A stretch of 64,000 nucleotides of DNA from Phycicoccus sp. Soil748 (GCF_001428025.1 NZ_LMSC01000007.1:503117-567116); one strand, 5' to 3'. Shown: positions 9,040-17,641, numbered from the stretch's first letter. The notes: generated by a model from the letters alone, not told the origin. Numbers and translations are program-made.

Positions 9040-9590
9040 GCAGTCGTCCCGGTGGTGGAGGTGACGGTGCGGTCTCGACCCGCGGTCTCGTCGCGGGGCG
9101 GGCGTCGTTCAACTCCGGTGCGCAGCGGCCACAGGGCTGGCCGGGCGTCGAACTTCGTCGAGAGCCGTTGCAGCGCAACGGCGGCCAGCAGGAGGCCGAA
9201 GTCGCGGAGGGCGACGTCGTACCAGCCTGGGACGAGCAGCAGGTTGACGACGATGCCACCGAGCCAGGCGGCGACGACGACCGAGCCGAGGCGCGGGTGC
9301 AGCAGCACGAGCAGGCCGGCGAGCACCTCCACCACCCCGACGGCGTACATCGCCTGGTGCGGGCTCACGGGCAGGGGGCGGGAGAGGACGGGCGCCAGGT
9401 ACTGGTCCCAGCGGACCAGCAGGTTGGTGAACTTGTCGAGTCCGAAGACGACGGGCGCAACCACGAACGCGCCCCTCAGCACGGCGTAGGCCTGGTAGGA
9501 CGGGTCGCGGTGCAGCCTTCGGGTCCGCGCGTGCGGAGCCAGGGTGCGGACCTGGTCGTGGTGGCGGTCGCGGGCATCGGTGGTGGCCAT
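9036..9590 (-). CDS. DoxX-family membrane protein
   Basis: This 184-residue protein has four predicted membrane helices between residues 35 and 145 (AYAVLRGAFVVAPVVFGLDK, GVVEVLAGLLVLL, VVVAAWLGGIVVNLLLV, DFGLLLAAVAL). The spacing and the FGLDKF element match the DoxX/SURF4-like superfamily. Such proteins are linked to thiol or quinone redox stress, but a reaction is rarely known. It is the first gene of a two-gene unit with folE. Its 185-bp upstream region is shared with the divergent sigma-factor cluster and contains an inverted repeat. Confidence 0.82.
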   Translation of the reverse strand: MATTDARDRHHDQVRTLAPHARTRRLHRDPSYQAYAVLRGAFVVAPVVFGLDKFTNLLVRWDQYLAPVLSRPLPVSPHQAMYAVGVVEVLAGLLVLLHPRLGSVVVAAWLGGIVVNLLLVPGWYDVALRDFGLLLAAVALQRLSTKFDARPALWPLRTGVERRPPRDETAGRDRTVTSTTGTTA

Positions 9591-9705
9591 GAGCGGCTCC
9601 TCTGGTGTGGTGTCCTCCCGACGGCCGACGGGGCGCCCGAAGGTGTGGCGCCGGGTCCGGCGCGGTGGGAGGCTGACTCGGTGTTAGCCGCACCGCACCC
9701 CGGGT

Positions 9706-9747
9706 GTCTTACCAACCCGCACCCAAGCTGTGAACCGTCGGTAAGAC
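9706..9747. promoter_or_regulatory. Inverted repeat in the divergent DoxX/sigma-cluster promoter region
   Basis: GTCTTACC (9706-9713) and GGTAAGAC (9740-9747) form perfect 8-bp arms with a 26-bp spacer. Their centres lie 34 bp apart, about three helical turns. The repeat sits between the DoxX-folE unit (leftward) and the 79-residue ORF/ECF sigma unit (rightward), a good position for an operator. Which regulator binds is unknown. Confidence 0.45.
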
Positions 9748-9775
9748 CTCGTCCCGTCCCGGCAGCAAACAGGGC

Positions 9776-10015
9776 ATGACCACCCGTCCACACCACACCA
9801 CCGGCGCCTGCCGGGCCCCCGGCCCGCCGGTCGACGTCGTCGCCTGGCGCGCCTGCCGGTTGCGGGAGGCAGGGTTCCCGCCGGACCTCGCGGACGAGGT
9901 CGCCGCCCAGCGCACCGACCTGCACGCGCTCCTTCAGCTGGTCGACGCCGGCTGCCCTCCCCGCCTCGCCGCGCGCATCCTGTCGCCCCTCGACACCACC
10001 CCGCGGTCCCGGTGA
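9776..10015 (+). CDS. Hypothetical 79-residue protein upstream of an ECF sigma factor
   Basis: This small protein contains WRACRLREAGFPPDLADEVA and a further helical stretch (TDLHALLQLVDAGCPPRLA) that looks like two or three amphipathic helices. No catalytic motif is seen. Its TGA overlaps the GTG of the sigma factor, so it is probably co-translated with it. It could be a small helical accessory protein; no function is assigned. Confidence 0.6.
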   Translation: MTTRPHHTTGACRAPGPPVDVVAWRACRLREAGFPPDLADEVAAQRTDLHALLQLVDAGCPPRLAARILSPLDTTPRSR

Positions 10016-10713
10016 CCGCCCACAGCCCGGGCCCGATCACCACGGCTGGGCACGGCCCGGACGCCGACCCCGAGGACTGGGTCGCGGCCCTCTCGGGTGG
10101 CGGGGCGCAGCAGCTCGCCGCCACCCGACGCCTGCACGACCTGATGCTGCGGGCTGCCGGCCACCAGGTCTCGCGCATGCGCTCCGCCCTGCCCGACGAC
10201 TCGCGGGCGACCGTGGACGTCATCGTCAACCAGGCCGCGGACGAGGCGATGACCGCACTGCTGGCCAAGCTCCACACGTTCGAGGGCCGCAGCCGGTTCA
10301 CCACGTGGGCCTACAAGTTCGCCATCCTCCAGGCCGCCACGGACGTCCGCCGCGTGCAGTGGCAGCACCGGGAGGTCGAGCTGCACGACCTCGACCTGGC
10401 CGGGCGTCCGGCACCCGACCACGACGGGCCCGAGCGGCACGTCGAGGGAGCAGACCTCGCCGCGGCCGTCTCGACGTCGATGCGCACCGTCCTGACGCCG
10501 CACCAGCGCAGGGTCGCCATCGCGCTGCTGGTCGACGGCGTCCCCATCGACGTCCTGGCCGACCGCCTCGGGACGACCCGCGGAGCGCTGTACAAGACCG
10601 TCCACGACGTCCGCACCCGGCTGCGTGCCGACCTCACCGGCAGGGGCTACCTGCCGCCGGACCCAGCGCGCGGCCCGAGACACGTTCCCACGACCCGAGC
10701 AGGCATGCCATGA
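10012..10713 (+). CDS. ECF-type RNA polymerase sigma factor
   Basis: This 233-residue protein has a sigma-70 region 2 (about residues 40-120, with the core-binding and -10-recognition segment FEGRSRFTTWAYKFAILQAATDVRR). A region 4 helix-turn-helix lies at about 155-205 (LTPHQRRVAIALLVDGVPIDVLADRLGTTRGALYKTVHDVRTRL). There is no region 1.1 or 3, so it belongs to the ECF group. It overlaps the preceding 79-residue ORF and the following ZAS anti-sigma gene, giving a compact three-gene unit. The stimulus is unknown; the zinc-type anti-sigma suggests redox or metal stress. Confidence 0.88.
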   Translation: MTAHSPGPITTAGHGPDADPEDWVAALSGGGAQQLAATRRLHDLMLRAAGHQVSRMRSALPDDSRATVDVIVNQAADEAMTALLAKLHTFEGRSRFTTWAYKFAILQAATDVRRVQWQHREVELHDLDLAGRPAPDHDGPERHVEGADLAAAVSTSMRTVLTPHQRRVAIALLVDGVPIDVLADRLGTTRGALYKTVHDVRTRLRADLTGRGYLPPDPARGPRHVPTTRAGMP

Positions 10714-10970
10714 ACCCCCAGCCAGCCGCCCGCCCCGGACCCCTCCAGCCGGATGCCGTCGACGCGCTCCTGCTGGACACCACGCCGTACCTGTCCTGCG
10801 AGGAGTGCTTCGAGCGCATCGACGGCCACGTCGAGGCGCTGCTGCGCAACGACCCCCCCGACCCGGCCTTGGACCGCCACCTGCAGGGCTGTGCAGCCTG
10901 CGACGAGGAAGCGAGGTCCCTCGCCGCCCTGCTCAGCGAGGACGGAGCACGGCCCACTCCTGCCGGGTGA
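10710..10970 (+). CDS. ZAS-type (zinc-binding) anti-sigma factor
   Basis: ATG 10710 overlaps the sigma factor stop (ATGA) and gives 86 residues. The signature Hx3Cx2C of zinc-binding anti-sigma factors is present as HLQGCAAC (His57, Cys61, Cys64). A further Cys30-x2-Cys33 pair lies in SCEECFERIDGHVE. There is no membrane segment, so it is a soluble sensor like RsrA rather than a membrane anti-sigma. It should hold the ECF sigma factor inactive until the Zn/thiol site is disturbed. The C-terminus overlaps the convergent GNAT gene by 38 bp. Confidence 0.82.
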   Translation: MNPQPAARPGPLQPDAVDALLLDTTPYLSCEECFERIDGHVEALLRNDPPDPALDRHLQGCAACDEEARSLAALLSEDGARPTPAG

Positions 10971-11559
10971 TCCGGTAGAGCACGTGCCGCCGGGTGGGGT
11001 CGCCCTCGGCGATGAGCGGGTGGTCGAAGTCGGCTGACTCGTCGCGCGTCATCCCGATCTTGCGCATGACCGACTGCGACCGGTCGTTGGCGGGGATCGT
11101 CATGGCCACCACCTCGTCGAGACCCAGCGGGCCGAACGCGTGCGCCAGCGAGGCCCGCGCACCCTCGGGCGCGTAGCCGCGACCCCAAGCCGAGCTCCCC
11201 AGCCGCCACCCGATCTCGACGCAGGGGGTGAAGTGCTCCTCGAACCGTGGCACCGCCAGCCCGACGAACCCGATGAACTCCCCGGTGTCGAGGACCTCGG
11301 CCGCCCACAGTCCCCAGCCGTTGCGGGCGATCGCGGTCTCGATGCGGTCGGCCATCGCGTCGCTCGCCGCGCGGTCGAGGTGTCCCGGGAAGTGCTCCAT
11401 GACCAGCGGGTCGTCGTTCAGCGCTGCGAACGGCTCACGGTCCTCGGGGCGCCACTGGCGCAGGAGCAGCCGCTCCGTGCGCAGCTCGGTCACGGCGGTG
11501 TCGGCGGGCTCGGCGTCGTCCGGATACTCGGTGGGCTCGGTGGTCAGCTGCTCGGTCAC
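10933..11559 (-). CDS. GNAT-family N-acetyltransferase (RimJ/RimL type)
   Basis: From GTG 11559 the protein has 208 residues. Hallmarks are TERLLLRQWRPEDREPFAALN, CVEIGWRLGSSAWGRGYAPEG (acetyl-CoA pyrophosphate loop) and IPANDRSQSVMRKIGM. This resembles acetyltransferases acting on protein N-termini or small amines; the substrate is unknown. The start was chosen because TACGGT lies exactly 6 nt upstream, typical of a leaderless gene. An upstream extension to 11598 would include the promoter and is unlikely to be translated. Confidence 0.88.
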   Translation of the reverse strand: MTEQLTTEPTEYPDDAEPADTAVTELRTERLLLRQWRPEDREPFAALNDDPLVMEHFPGHLDRAASDAMADRIETAIARNGWGLWAAEVLDTGEFIGFVGLAVPRFEEHFTPCVEIGWRLGSSAWGRGYAPEGARASLAHAFGPLGLDEVVAMTIPANDRSQSVMRKIGMTRDESADFDHPLIAEGDPTRRHVLYRITRQEWAVLRPR

Positions 11560-11565
11560 GGGGAC

Positions 11566-11571
11566 ACCGTA
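11566..11571 (-). promoter_or_regulatory. -10 hexamer of the GNAT gene
   Basis: TACGGT on the minus strand lies 6 nt before GTG 11559 and fixes a leaderless start. Confidence 0.5.
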
Positions 11572-11627
11572 CGGCGCACGCCCCGCCCGCGTGGGCACCT
11601 TGCGACCGCGCGTGGCACCGTGAGTCC

Positions 11628-12860
11628 ATGCATGACGTCGTGGTGGTCGGAGCGGGCCTGGCAGGGCTGGTGTGTGCGGTGGTCCTGGAGGAGCAGGGCC
11701 TCGACGTGCTCGTGGTGGAGGCGGCCGACGTCGTCGGCGGCCGCGTGCGCACCGAGGTCGTCGACGGGCACCTCTGCGACGTCGGGTTCCAGCTGCTCAA
11801 CCCCTCGTACCCTGCGGTGCGCCGACATCTGGACGTGAAAGCCCTTGCGCTGCAACAGTTCGGGGCCGGTGTCGAGGTGCGGCGAGACGGGGTCACCGCC
11901 CTGCTCGCCGACCCGCGGCGCGAGCTCGGCGCGCTGCTCCGCACCCTGGCGAGCGGGCTGGTCACCCCCGGCGAGGTCGTCCGGCTCGCCCGCTGGGCAG
12001 CACCCAGCCTGGGCTCCGTGGCGCGGCTGGAGTCGGGCCCGGACTGCTCGCTGGCCGAGTCGCTCGACCGTGCGGGCGTCGACGGCCCGCTGAGGCGCGA
12101 GGTGCTCGAGCCGTTCCTGGCGGGGGTCCTCGCCGACGGCAGGGGCCGCACGTCGGCGGCCTTCGTGCTCCTCCTGCTGCGGTCCTTCCTGCTCGGGACG
12201 CCCGGTCTCCCAAGCGACGGGATGCGTGCCGTGCCGGCCCAGCTCGCGGCCAGGCTGCGCCGCCCCGTACGGCTCGGCACCCGGGCCACGCTCGGGTCCA
12301 GGACGACCGTGCGCACCGACGGAGGGGAGGTACCTGCGCGGGCGGTGGTCGTCGCCACCGACGTGGCGGGTGCGGCCGAGCTCGGGATCGCTGCCCCGGT
12401 GCCCACGCAGGGTCTGCGCACCTGGTGGTTCTCGACGAGCGACCCGGTGCCGACGAGCCGGTGGCTGCGGGTCGACGGCGCCCGGGGGCCGGTCGTCAAC
12501 ACTGCCGTCGTCTCCGACGCCGCGCCCTCCTACGCCCCTCCGGGACGGCGCCTCGTGCAGGCGACGACGCTGGCCACGGCATCGGACGACGAGCAGCTGG
12601 TGCGTCGCGAGGTCGGCCGGGTCTGGTCGACCTCGGCCGCGGGATGGGATCTGGTGGTGCGCCACGACGTCGCCCACGCCCTGCCGTTCGTCCCGCCGCC
12701 GCTGGTCGTCCGCCGGCCGGTGGCCCTGGGGGAGGGGCGGTTCGTCGCGGGCGACCACCGCGACACCTCCTCCATCCAGGGCGCCATGGTGTCCGGGCGC
12801 CGCGCGGCGCATGCGGTCTGCGCCCACCTCGGCGTGGTGGTGGAAGGCGGCCCGCGGTGA
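11628..12860 (+). CDS. FAD-dependent amine oxidase/protoporphyrinogen oxidase-like protein
   Basis: This 410-residue protein opens with the dinucleotide-binding fold VVVVGAGLAGLVCAVVLEEQG and the FAD motif VVGGRVRTE (near residues 37-45). It ends with FVAGDHRDTSSIQGAMVSGRRAAHAV, which closes the FAD site in this superfamily. It is probably a cytosolic oxidoreductase or desaturase; the substrate is unknown. The gene starts divergently from the GNAT gene, with little space for a leader. Its TGA overlaps the GTG of the DUF2071 gene, so the two form a unit. Confidence 0.85.
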   Translation: MHDVVVVGAGLAGLVCAVVLEEQGLDVLVVEAADVVGGRVRTEVVDGHLCDVGFQLLNPSYPAVRRHLDVKALALQQFGAGVEVRRDGVTALLADPRRELGALLRTLASGLVTPGEVVRLARWAAPSLGSVARLESGPDCSLAESLDRAGVDGPLRREVLEPFLAGVLADGRGRTSAAFVLLLLRSFLLGTPGLPSDGMRAVPAQLAARLRRPVRLGTRATLGSRTTVRTDGGEVPARAVVVATDVAGAAELGIAAPVPTQGLRTWWFSTSDPVPTSRWLRVDGARGPVVNTAVVSDAAPSYAPPGRRLVQATTLATASDDEQLVRREVGRVWSTSAAGWDLVVRHDVAHALPFVPPPLVVRRPVALGEGRFVAGDHRDTSSIQGAMVSGRRAAHAVCAHLGVVVEGGPR

Positions 12861-13627
12861 AGCCCCTCGACCCCCAGGGGCCACCGCTGCCCACCCACCA
12901 GATCATGAGCCAGTGGTGGCGCGACATCTCGTTCCTGCACTGGCCGGTCGAGCCCGCCCTGCTCGCCCCGCTGCTGCCCCGCGGCGTCCGCCCGGACGTC
13001 TTCGACGGGTCGGCCTGGGTCGGCCTGATCCCGTTCCGGATGGTCGACGCCGGCATCGGCACGGGACCACCGGTGCCGTGGCTCGGCACGTTCGCCGAGA
13101 CCAACGTGCGCGTGTACTCCGTCGACGACCGGGGCCGGCACGGCGTCACCTTCCTGTCGCTCGAGGCCCAGCGGCTGCTCGTCGTGCTGGGAGCCCGGCT
13201 CGGGTTCAACGTCCCCTACGAGTGGGCGTCGATGCAGGTCCGCGACCACGCCGCTCCCGGTGGTGACGAGGGCGACGGCCGGGTGCTGACCTACACCACC
13301 CGCCGGTTCACCCGCTCGCGCGCTGCCGGTGGCCGCCCGCCCCGGTCGCGCATCACCGTGCGCGTGGGGGAGCGGCTGGGCGAGCCATCGCCGCTCGAGC
13401 TCTTCCTCACCGCGCGGTTCGGCCTGCACACGCAGGTGGCGGGACAGTCCCTGTGGGTGCCCAACACCCACGGGCCCTGGCCGCTGCGGTCCGCCGAGGT
13501 GCTGGAGCTCGACGACGAGCTGGTCGTCGCTGCAGGGCTGGGCACGTTCGCCCGGACGACCCCGCCCGCGAGCGTGCTGTTCTCGACCGGGGTGCGCACC
13601 ACCTTCGGGTTCCCCCAGCGCCTCTGA
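12857..13627 (+). CDS. DUF2071 (YqjF-like) family protein
   Basis: This 256-residue protein is identified by WWRDISFLHWPVEPALLAPLLPRG at the N-terminus and by WVGLIPFRMVDAG, FAETNVRVYS and the ending VLFSTGVRTTFGFP. The family has an acetoacetate-decarboxylase-like fold, but its biological role is unknown. Translation from GTG 12857 overlaps the amine oxidase stop. The pairing with a flavin oxidase recurs in actinomycetes as far as I recall, so a joint pathway is likely but unproven. Confidence 0.88.
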   Translation: MKPLDPQGPPLPTHQIMSQWWRDISFLHWPVEPALLAPLLPRGVRPDVFDGSAWVGLIPFRMVDAGIGTGPPVPWLGTFAETNVRVYSVDDRGRHGVTFLSLEAQRLLVVLGARLGFNVPYEWASMQVRDHAAPGGDEGDGRVLTYTTRRFTRSRAAGGRPPRSRITVRVGERLGEPSPLELFLTARFGLHTQVAGQSLWVPNTHGPWPLRSAEVLELDDELVVAAGLGTFARTTPPASVLFSTGVRTTFGFPQRL

Positions 13628-13687
13628 CCGCGCCGTACCGGCCACCACGTCCGGCGCCCGGGCAGCAGGGGTGGCCCGGACACCGAA

Positions 13688-13728
13688 CCGGCCACGACAG
13701 CCGGCAGGTCGCCAGCTGTCGTGGCCGG
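13688..13728. terminator. Bidirectional terminator-like hairpin
   Basis: Perfect 14-bp arms (13688-13701 and 13715-13728) with a 13-nt loop lie between the convergent DUF2071 and dctA genes. There is no T-tract, as is common for actinobacterial hairpin terminators. Confidence 0.7.
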
Positions 13729-13747
13729 GTGGTCACGGTGGTGCGGG

Positions 13748-15154
13748 TCAGCGCCCGGCAGGCACCCTCTCCGCACGGTCGCCTTCCGGTGACTCGTCGC
13801 CCTGGTCGGTCCCGTCCACCCGGGCGGACCCGTGGTCGTCGTCGACCATCGTGGACTCGTCGAAGGGCAGGTGGCCGGCGAGCACCGCGTCGAGGCGGGG
13901 CCGGTCGAGCTCGCCCACCCAGTGGCCGATGAGCACCGTCGCGATCGAGTTGCCGGCGAAGTTGGTCAGCGCCCGCGCCTCGCTCATCATGCGGTCGATG
14001 CCGACGATGAACCCGACACCGTCGACGAGGTCGGGGCGGTGCGACTGCAGGCCACCGGCCAGGGTCGCCAGGCCGGCGCCGGTGACGCCGGCGGCGCCCT
14101 TGGAGGCGATGATCATGAACAGCAGCAACGAGATCTGCTGGCTGAGGCTGAACGGCTTGTCCATGGCGTCGGCGATGAACAGCGACGCCATCGTCAGGTA
14201 GATCGCGGTGCCGTCGAGGTTGAACGAGTAGCCGGTCGGGACGGTGATGCCGACGACGGGACGGGAGACCCCGGCGTGCTCCATCTTCGCGATGAGGCGG
14301 GGCAGGGCCGACTCCGACGACGAGGTCGACAGGATGAGCAGGAACTCGCGACCCAGGTACCTCAGCAGCGAGAACACGTTGACACCGGTGAAGGCCTTGA
14401 GCACCAGGCCGAGGACGACGAACACGAACAGCGCACACGTGATGTAGAACGCGATCATCACCTGGGCCAGGCTCTTGAGCGCGTCGAGCCCGGTGGCGCC
14501 GACGACGGCTGCCATCGCGCCGAACGCACCGATCGGCGCGGCGTACATGATCATCGCCATGAGGCGGAAGACGAGCCGCTCGAAGTGCTTGATGCCGACG
14601 AGGATCGGCTCACCGGCGCGGCCCATCTTCTGCAGCGCGAAGCCGACCAGCAGGGCCACCAGCAGCGCCTGGAGCACCGAGCCGGCCGTCAGGGCGGAGA
14701 CGAGCGTGTCGGGGATGAGGCCGAGGACGAAGTCGACCGTGCTCTCGCTCTTCTCGCCGACCTGGGCTTGGCCGGTCTTGGCGAGGGCGTCGGTGAGGTG
14801 CAGCCCGGCGCCGGGCTTGACGATGTTGCCCACCACCAGGCCGATCGCGAGCGCGAAGGTCGACATGGTCAGGAAGTAGCCGAGGGCCAGGCCGCCGACC
14901 TTGCCGACCTGCGCGGCCCGGCGGACCGAGCCGATGCCGAGGACGATGGTGCAGAAGATGATCGGCGTGATCATCATCTTGATCAGGTTGACGAAGCCGG
15001 TGCCAAGCCACTTCAGCTTGATCCCGAAGTCGGGGAAGGCGAACCCGACGATGATGCCCAGGACCATCGCGACGATGACCGCGAGGTAGAGGTAGTGCGT
15101 CCGGTCACGGCGGGGTGCCGGGCGGTCGACGGCGTTGTCGGCTGCGGTGCTCAC
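13748..15154 (-). CDS. dctA: C4-dicarboxylate:cation symporter
   Basis: From GTG 15154 the protein has 468 residues and about eight membrane helices plus re-entrant loops of the DAACS/glutamate transporter fold. Motifs include LSTSSSESALPRLIAKM (serine-rich re-entrant loop), VPTGYSFNLDGTAIYLTM and MSEARALTNFAGNSIATVLIG near the C-terminus. It should import succinate, fumarate or malate with protons or sodium. TGGAGAAC precedes the start. It is divergent from a CitA/DcuS-type kinase, the usual regulatory partner of dctA. The acidic C-terminal tail (about 40 residues) is not conserved. Confidence 0.95.
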   Translation of the reverse strand: MSTAADNAVDRPAPRRDRTHYLYLAVIVAMVLGIIVGFAFPDFGIKLKWLGTGFVNLIKMMITPIIFCTIVLGIGSVRRAAQVGKVGGLALGYFLTMSTFALAIGLVVGNIVKPGAGLHLTDALAKTGQAQVGEKSESTVDFVLGLIPDTLVSALTAGSVLQALLVALLVGFALQKMGRAGEPILVGIKHFERLVFRLMAMIMYAAPIGAFGAMAAVVGATGLDALKSLAQVMIAFYITCALFVFVVLGLVLKAFTGVNVFSLLRYLGREFLLILSTSSSESALPRLIAKMEHAGVSRPVVGITVPTGYSFNLDGTAIYLTMASLFIADAMDKPFSLSQQISLLLFMIIASKGAAGVTGAGLATLAGGLQSHRPDLVDGVGFIVGIDRMMSEARALTNFAGNSIATVLIGHWVGELDRPRLDAVLAGHLPFDESTMVDDDHGSARVDGTDQGDESPEGDRAERVPAGR

Positions 15155-15227
15155 GTGTTCTCCAGTGGACTCGGTCCCGGGCAGGCCGGGAGGGGTGAAC
15201 TCCGGACGAGTATGGGCGCCGCAGTGG

Positions 15228-15233
15228 CTAGGG
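15228..15233 (+). promoter_or_regulatory. Possible -10 element of the two-component operon
   Basis: TAGGGT lies in the 143-bp divergent region between dctA and the histidine kinase. A response-regulator operator would be expected in this region, but I see no convincing repeat. Confidence 0.3.
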
Positions 15234-15297
15234 TCACCCTTGTGTTCTTTGAGTTCCGGTGGGCCCACGGCCCCGCCGGGGTCCCCGGTGCGGCGGT

Positions 15298-16941
15298 ATG
15301 GCGCTGAGCCCGGGCCGCTGGGCCCCCTCACCCGGGCGGTGGAGCGTCGCCGCCCAGACCTTCGCCCTGCAGGTCCTCGTCGCCCTGCTCGTGGTCGGCA
15401 TCGGCACCGGCGCGGCGTACGCGCAGGCGCAGCGCGCGGGCACCCAGGAGGCGACGGCGCGGGCGCTCGCAGTGGCGCGGACGGTGGCCAGCGCCCCCGA
15501 GGTGGTGGCCGCGGTGCAGACCGCCGACCGTGCCGGGCGGTTGCAGGCCTTCGCCGAGGACGTGCGACGCCACACCCGGACCGACTTCGTGGTCATCATG
15601 AGCCCCACCGGCACCCGGTTCACGCACCCGGACACCTCGCTCATCGGCAAGCAGTTCATCGGCCACATCGAGCAGGCGCAGCGCGGCGGCACGGTCGTCG
15701 AGGACTACACCGGCACCCTGGGTCCGTCCCGCCGCGCGGTGGTGCCGGTCAGGGCGGGCGCCGGCGACGACGGCCCGGTGGTCGGCCTGGTCGCGGTGGG
15801 CATCCGCAAGGCGGCGGTGAGCCGCCGGCTGGAGGGCCAGCTGGTCGCGCTGCTCGGCGCGGGCCTCGCCGCAGCGGTGCTCACCGGGATCGCGACGGCG
15901 CTGGTCGCCCGCCGCGTACGGCGCCAGACCCACGGCCTGGGGGAGCGGCAGCTGCGCGAGATGGTCGAGTACTACGACGCCGTCCTGCACGCCGTGACCG
16001 AGGGGCTGCTGCTCATCGACCTCGAGGGCAGGCTCCGGCTCGCCAACGACGAGGCCGTCCGGCTCCTCGGGCTCGGCGAGGGCGCGGTGGGGCAGCCCGT
16101 CGCGGACCTCGGGCTCTCGGGCCCGCTCACCGACGCGCTCACCGACGAGACGCCGCGCGAGGACGAGCTGCACGTCACCGCGGCCCGGGTGCTCGTGCTC
16201 AACACCGCGCCGGCCCGCTGGGACGGTCGCGCCCTGGGCCACGTCGCCACGCTGCGCGACCGCACCGACCTCGAGCACCTCACCGGCGAGCTCGACTCGG
16301 CTCGCGGGCTGACCGAGGCGCTGCGCTCGCAGGCCCACGAGTCGGCCAACCGCCTGCACACGATCGTCTCGCTCATCGAGCTCGGTCACCCCGACCGCGC
16401 GCTGGAGTTCGCGACCGAGGAGCTCGAGCTCTCGCAGCTGCTCACCGACCGGGTCGTGGCGGGCATCGAGGAGCCGGCGTTGTCGGCCCTGCTGCTCGGC
16501 AAGGCGGCCGAGGCCGGCGAGCGCGGCATCGACCTGCGCATCGGCGAGGGCGCCGTCTGGCCCGTGGACGCACTACCGGCGCGCGACGTCGTCACCATCG
16601 TGGGCAACCTCATCGACAACGCCTTCGACGCCGTCGCAGGTGAGCCGGGGGAGCGGCAGGTGCGGGTCGACGCGGTCCGTGACGGTGGTGACGTCGTGCT
16701 CACCGTCGCCGACACCGGCCCCGGCCTGCCCCCGGGCGCCGTGGCGAAGGCGTTCGAGCGCGGGGTGTCGTCCAAGGACGAGGGGCAGGAGGGTCGGCGC
16801 GGCATCGGGCTGGCGCTGGTGTCCCAGAGCGTCAGCCGCCTCGGCGGCTCGCTGTCGGTCGACGGAGGCCCCGGCGCGGTGTTCACCGTGCGCCTGCCGG
16901 TGGCCGGGCCCGCAGGTGCGGGGGTGGTGACCGGTGGCTGA
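15298..16941 (+). CDS. CitA/DcuS-type sensor histidine kinase
   Basis: This 547-residue membrane kinase has a first transmembrane helix (about residues 18-40) and an extracytosolic PAS-like ligand domain with TDFVVIMSPTGTRFTHPD (the citrate/C4-dicarboxylate sensor signature). A second helix (about 182-205), a cytosolic PAS, and a DHp with the phospho-accepting His347 in QAHESANRLHTIV follow. The ATPase domain has N box NLIDNAFDA, G1 DTGPGLP and G2 GRRGIGLALV. It should sense external dicarboxylates and phosphorylate the downstream CitB-like regulator to control dctA. Translation further upstream to 15259 is possible but unlikely. Confidence 0.92.
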   Translation: MALSPGRWAPSPGRWSVAAQTFALQVLVALLVVGIGTGAAYAQAQRAGTQEATARALAVARTVASAPEVVAAVQTADRAGRLQAFAEDVRRHTRTDFVVIMSPTGTRFTHPDTSLIGKQFIGHIEQAQRGGTVVEDYTGTLGPSRRAVVPVRAGAGDDGPVVGLVAVGIRKAAVSRRLEGQLVALLGAGLAAAVLTGIATALVARRVRRQTHGLGERQLREMVEYYDAVLHAVTEGLLLIDLEGRLRLANDEAVRLLGLGEGAVGQPVADLGLSGPLTDALTDETPREDELHVTAARVLVLNTAPARWDGRALGHVATLRDRTDLEHLTGELDSARGLTEALRSQAHESANRLHTIVSLIELGHPDRALEFATEELELSQLLTDRVVAGIEEPALSALLLGKAAEAGERGIDLRIGEGAVWPVDALPARDVVTIVGNLIDNAFDAVAGEPGERQVRVDAVRDGGDVVLTVADTGPGLPPGAVAKAFERGVSSKDEGQEGRRGIGLALVSQSVSRLGGSLSVDGGPGAVFTVRLPVAGPAGAGVVTGG

Positions 16942-17626
16942 CACGCCCCTGCAGGTCCTGGTCGTCGAGGACGAGCCGGTCGCCGCCCAGGCGCACGCCG
17001 CCTACGTGGCGCGGGTCGACGGGTTCGCGGTCGCGCGCACGGTCGGCACGGCCGCTGCGGCCCTCCAGGCCCTGGCCGCGACGCCGGTCGACGTGGTGCT
17101 GCTCGACATGAACCTGCCGGACGGCCACGGGCTCGACGTGATCCGCCGGATGCGCGCCGCCGGCCACCGGGCCGACGTCATCGCCGTCACCTCGGCCCGC
17201 GACCTCGAGGTCGTCCGCGGCGCGGTGTCGCTCGGCGTCGTCCAGTACCTGCTCAAGCCGTTCGTGTTCGCCACCCTCCGCGACCGGCTCGAAGCCCACC
17301 TCGCCTACCGCCGCCAGCTGCCGTCCTCGGCGCGGGTCGACACCCAGGCCGAGGTCGACGAGGTGCTCGCCGGGGCTCGCCCGTCGCCGCGCGCGTCGGT
17401 GCCCAAGGGCATGAGCGAGGACCTCCTCAGCCGGGTGACGCGCGCCCTGCGTGACGGCACGAGGGACAGCGGCCTGTCCGCGAGCGAGCTGGGCGAGGCC
17501 GTCGGGGTCAGCCGGGTGACGGCCCGCCGCTACGCGGAGTACCTGTGCGACGCGCGGGTGGTGGTGCGCAGCTCCCGGTACGCCGGGCAGGGGCGCCCGG
17601 AGGTGGAGTACCGCTGGGTCGGGTGA
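16934..17626 (+). CDS. CitB/DcuR-type response regulator
   Basis: This 230-residue regulator overlaps the kinase gene by 8 bp. The receiver domain (1-125) has the acidic pair near residues 12-13, the phosphoacceptor Asp58 in VLLDMNLPDG and the conserved Lys in YLLKPF. The C-terminal domain (about 155-230) contains a helix-turn-helix (LSASELGEAVGVSRVTARRYAEYL) of the CitB type, with a distinctive YRWVG end. Expected target: the dctA promoter immediately on the other side of the kinase gene. Confidence 0.93.
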   Translation: MADTPLQVLVVEDEPVAAQAHAAYVARVDGFAVARTVGTAAAALQALAATPVDVVLLDMNLPDGHGLDVIRRMRAAGHRADVIAVTSARDLEVVRGAVSLGVVQYLLKPFVFATLRDRLEAHLAYRRQLPSSARVDTQAEVDEVLAGARPSPRASVPKGMSEDLLSRVTRALRDGTRDSGLSASELGEAVGVSRVTARRYAEYLCDARVVVRSSRYAGQGRPEVEYRWVG

Positions 17627-17641
17627 CGCGGCCCGGCCCTG

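Noticed and set aside
9731-9753. ECF-type promoter TGAACC ... CGTC upstream of the sigma factor cluster
   Set aside because: The spacing is 13 bp, shorter than the 16-18 bp usual for ECF promoters.
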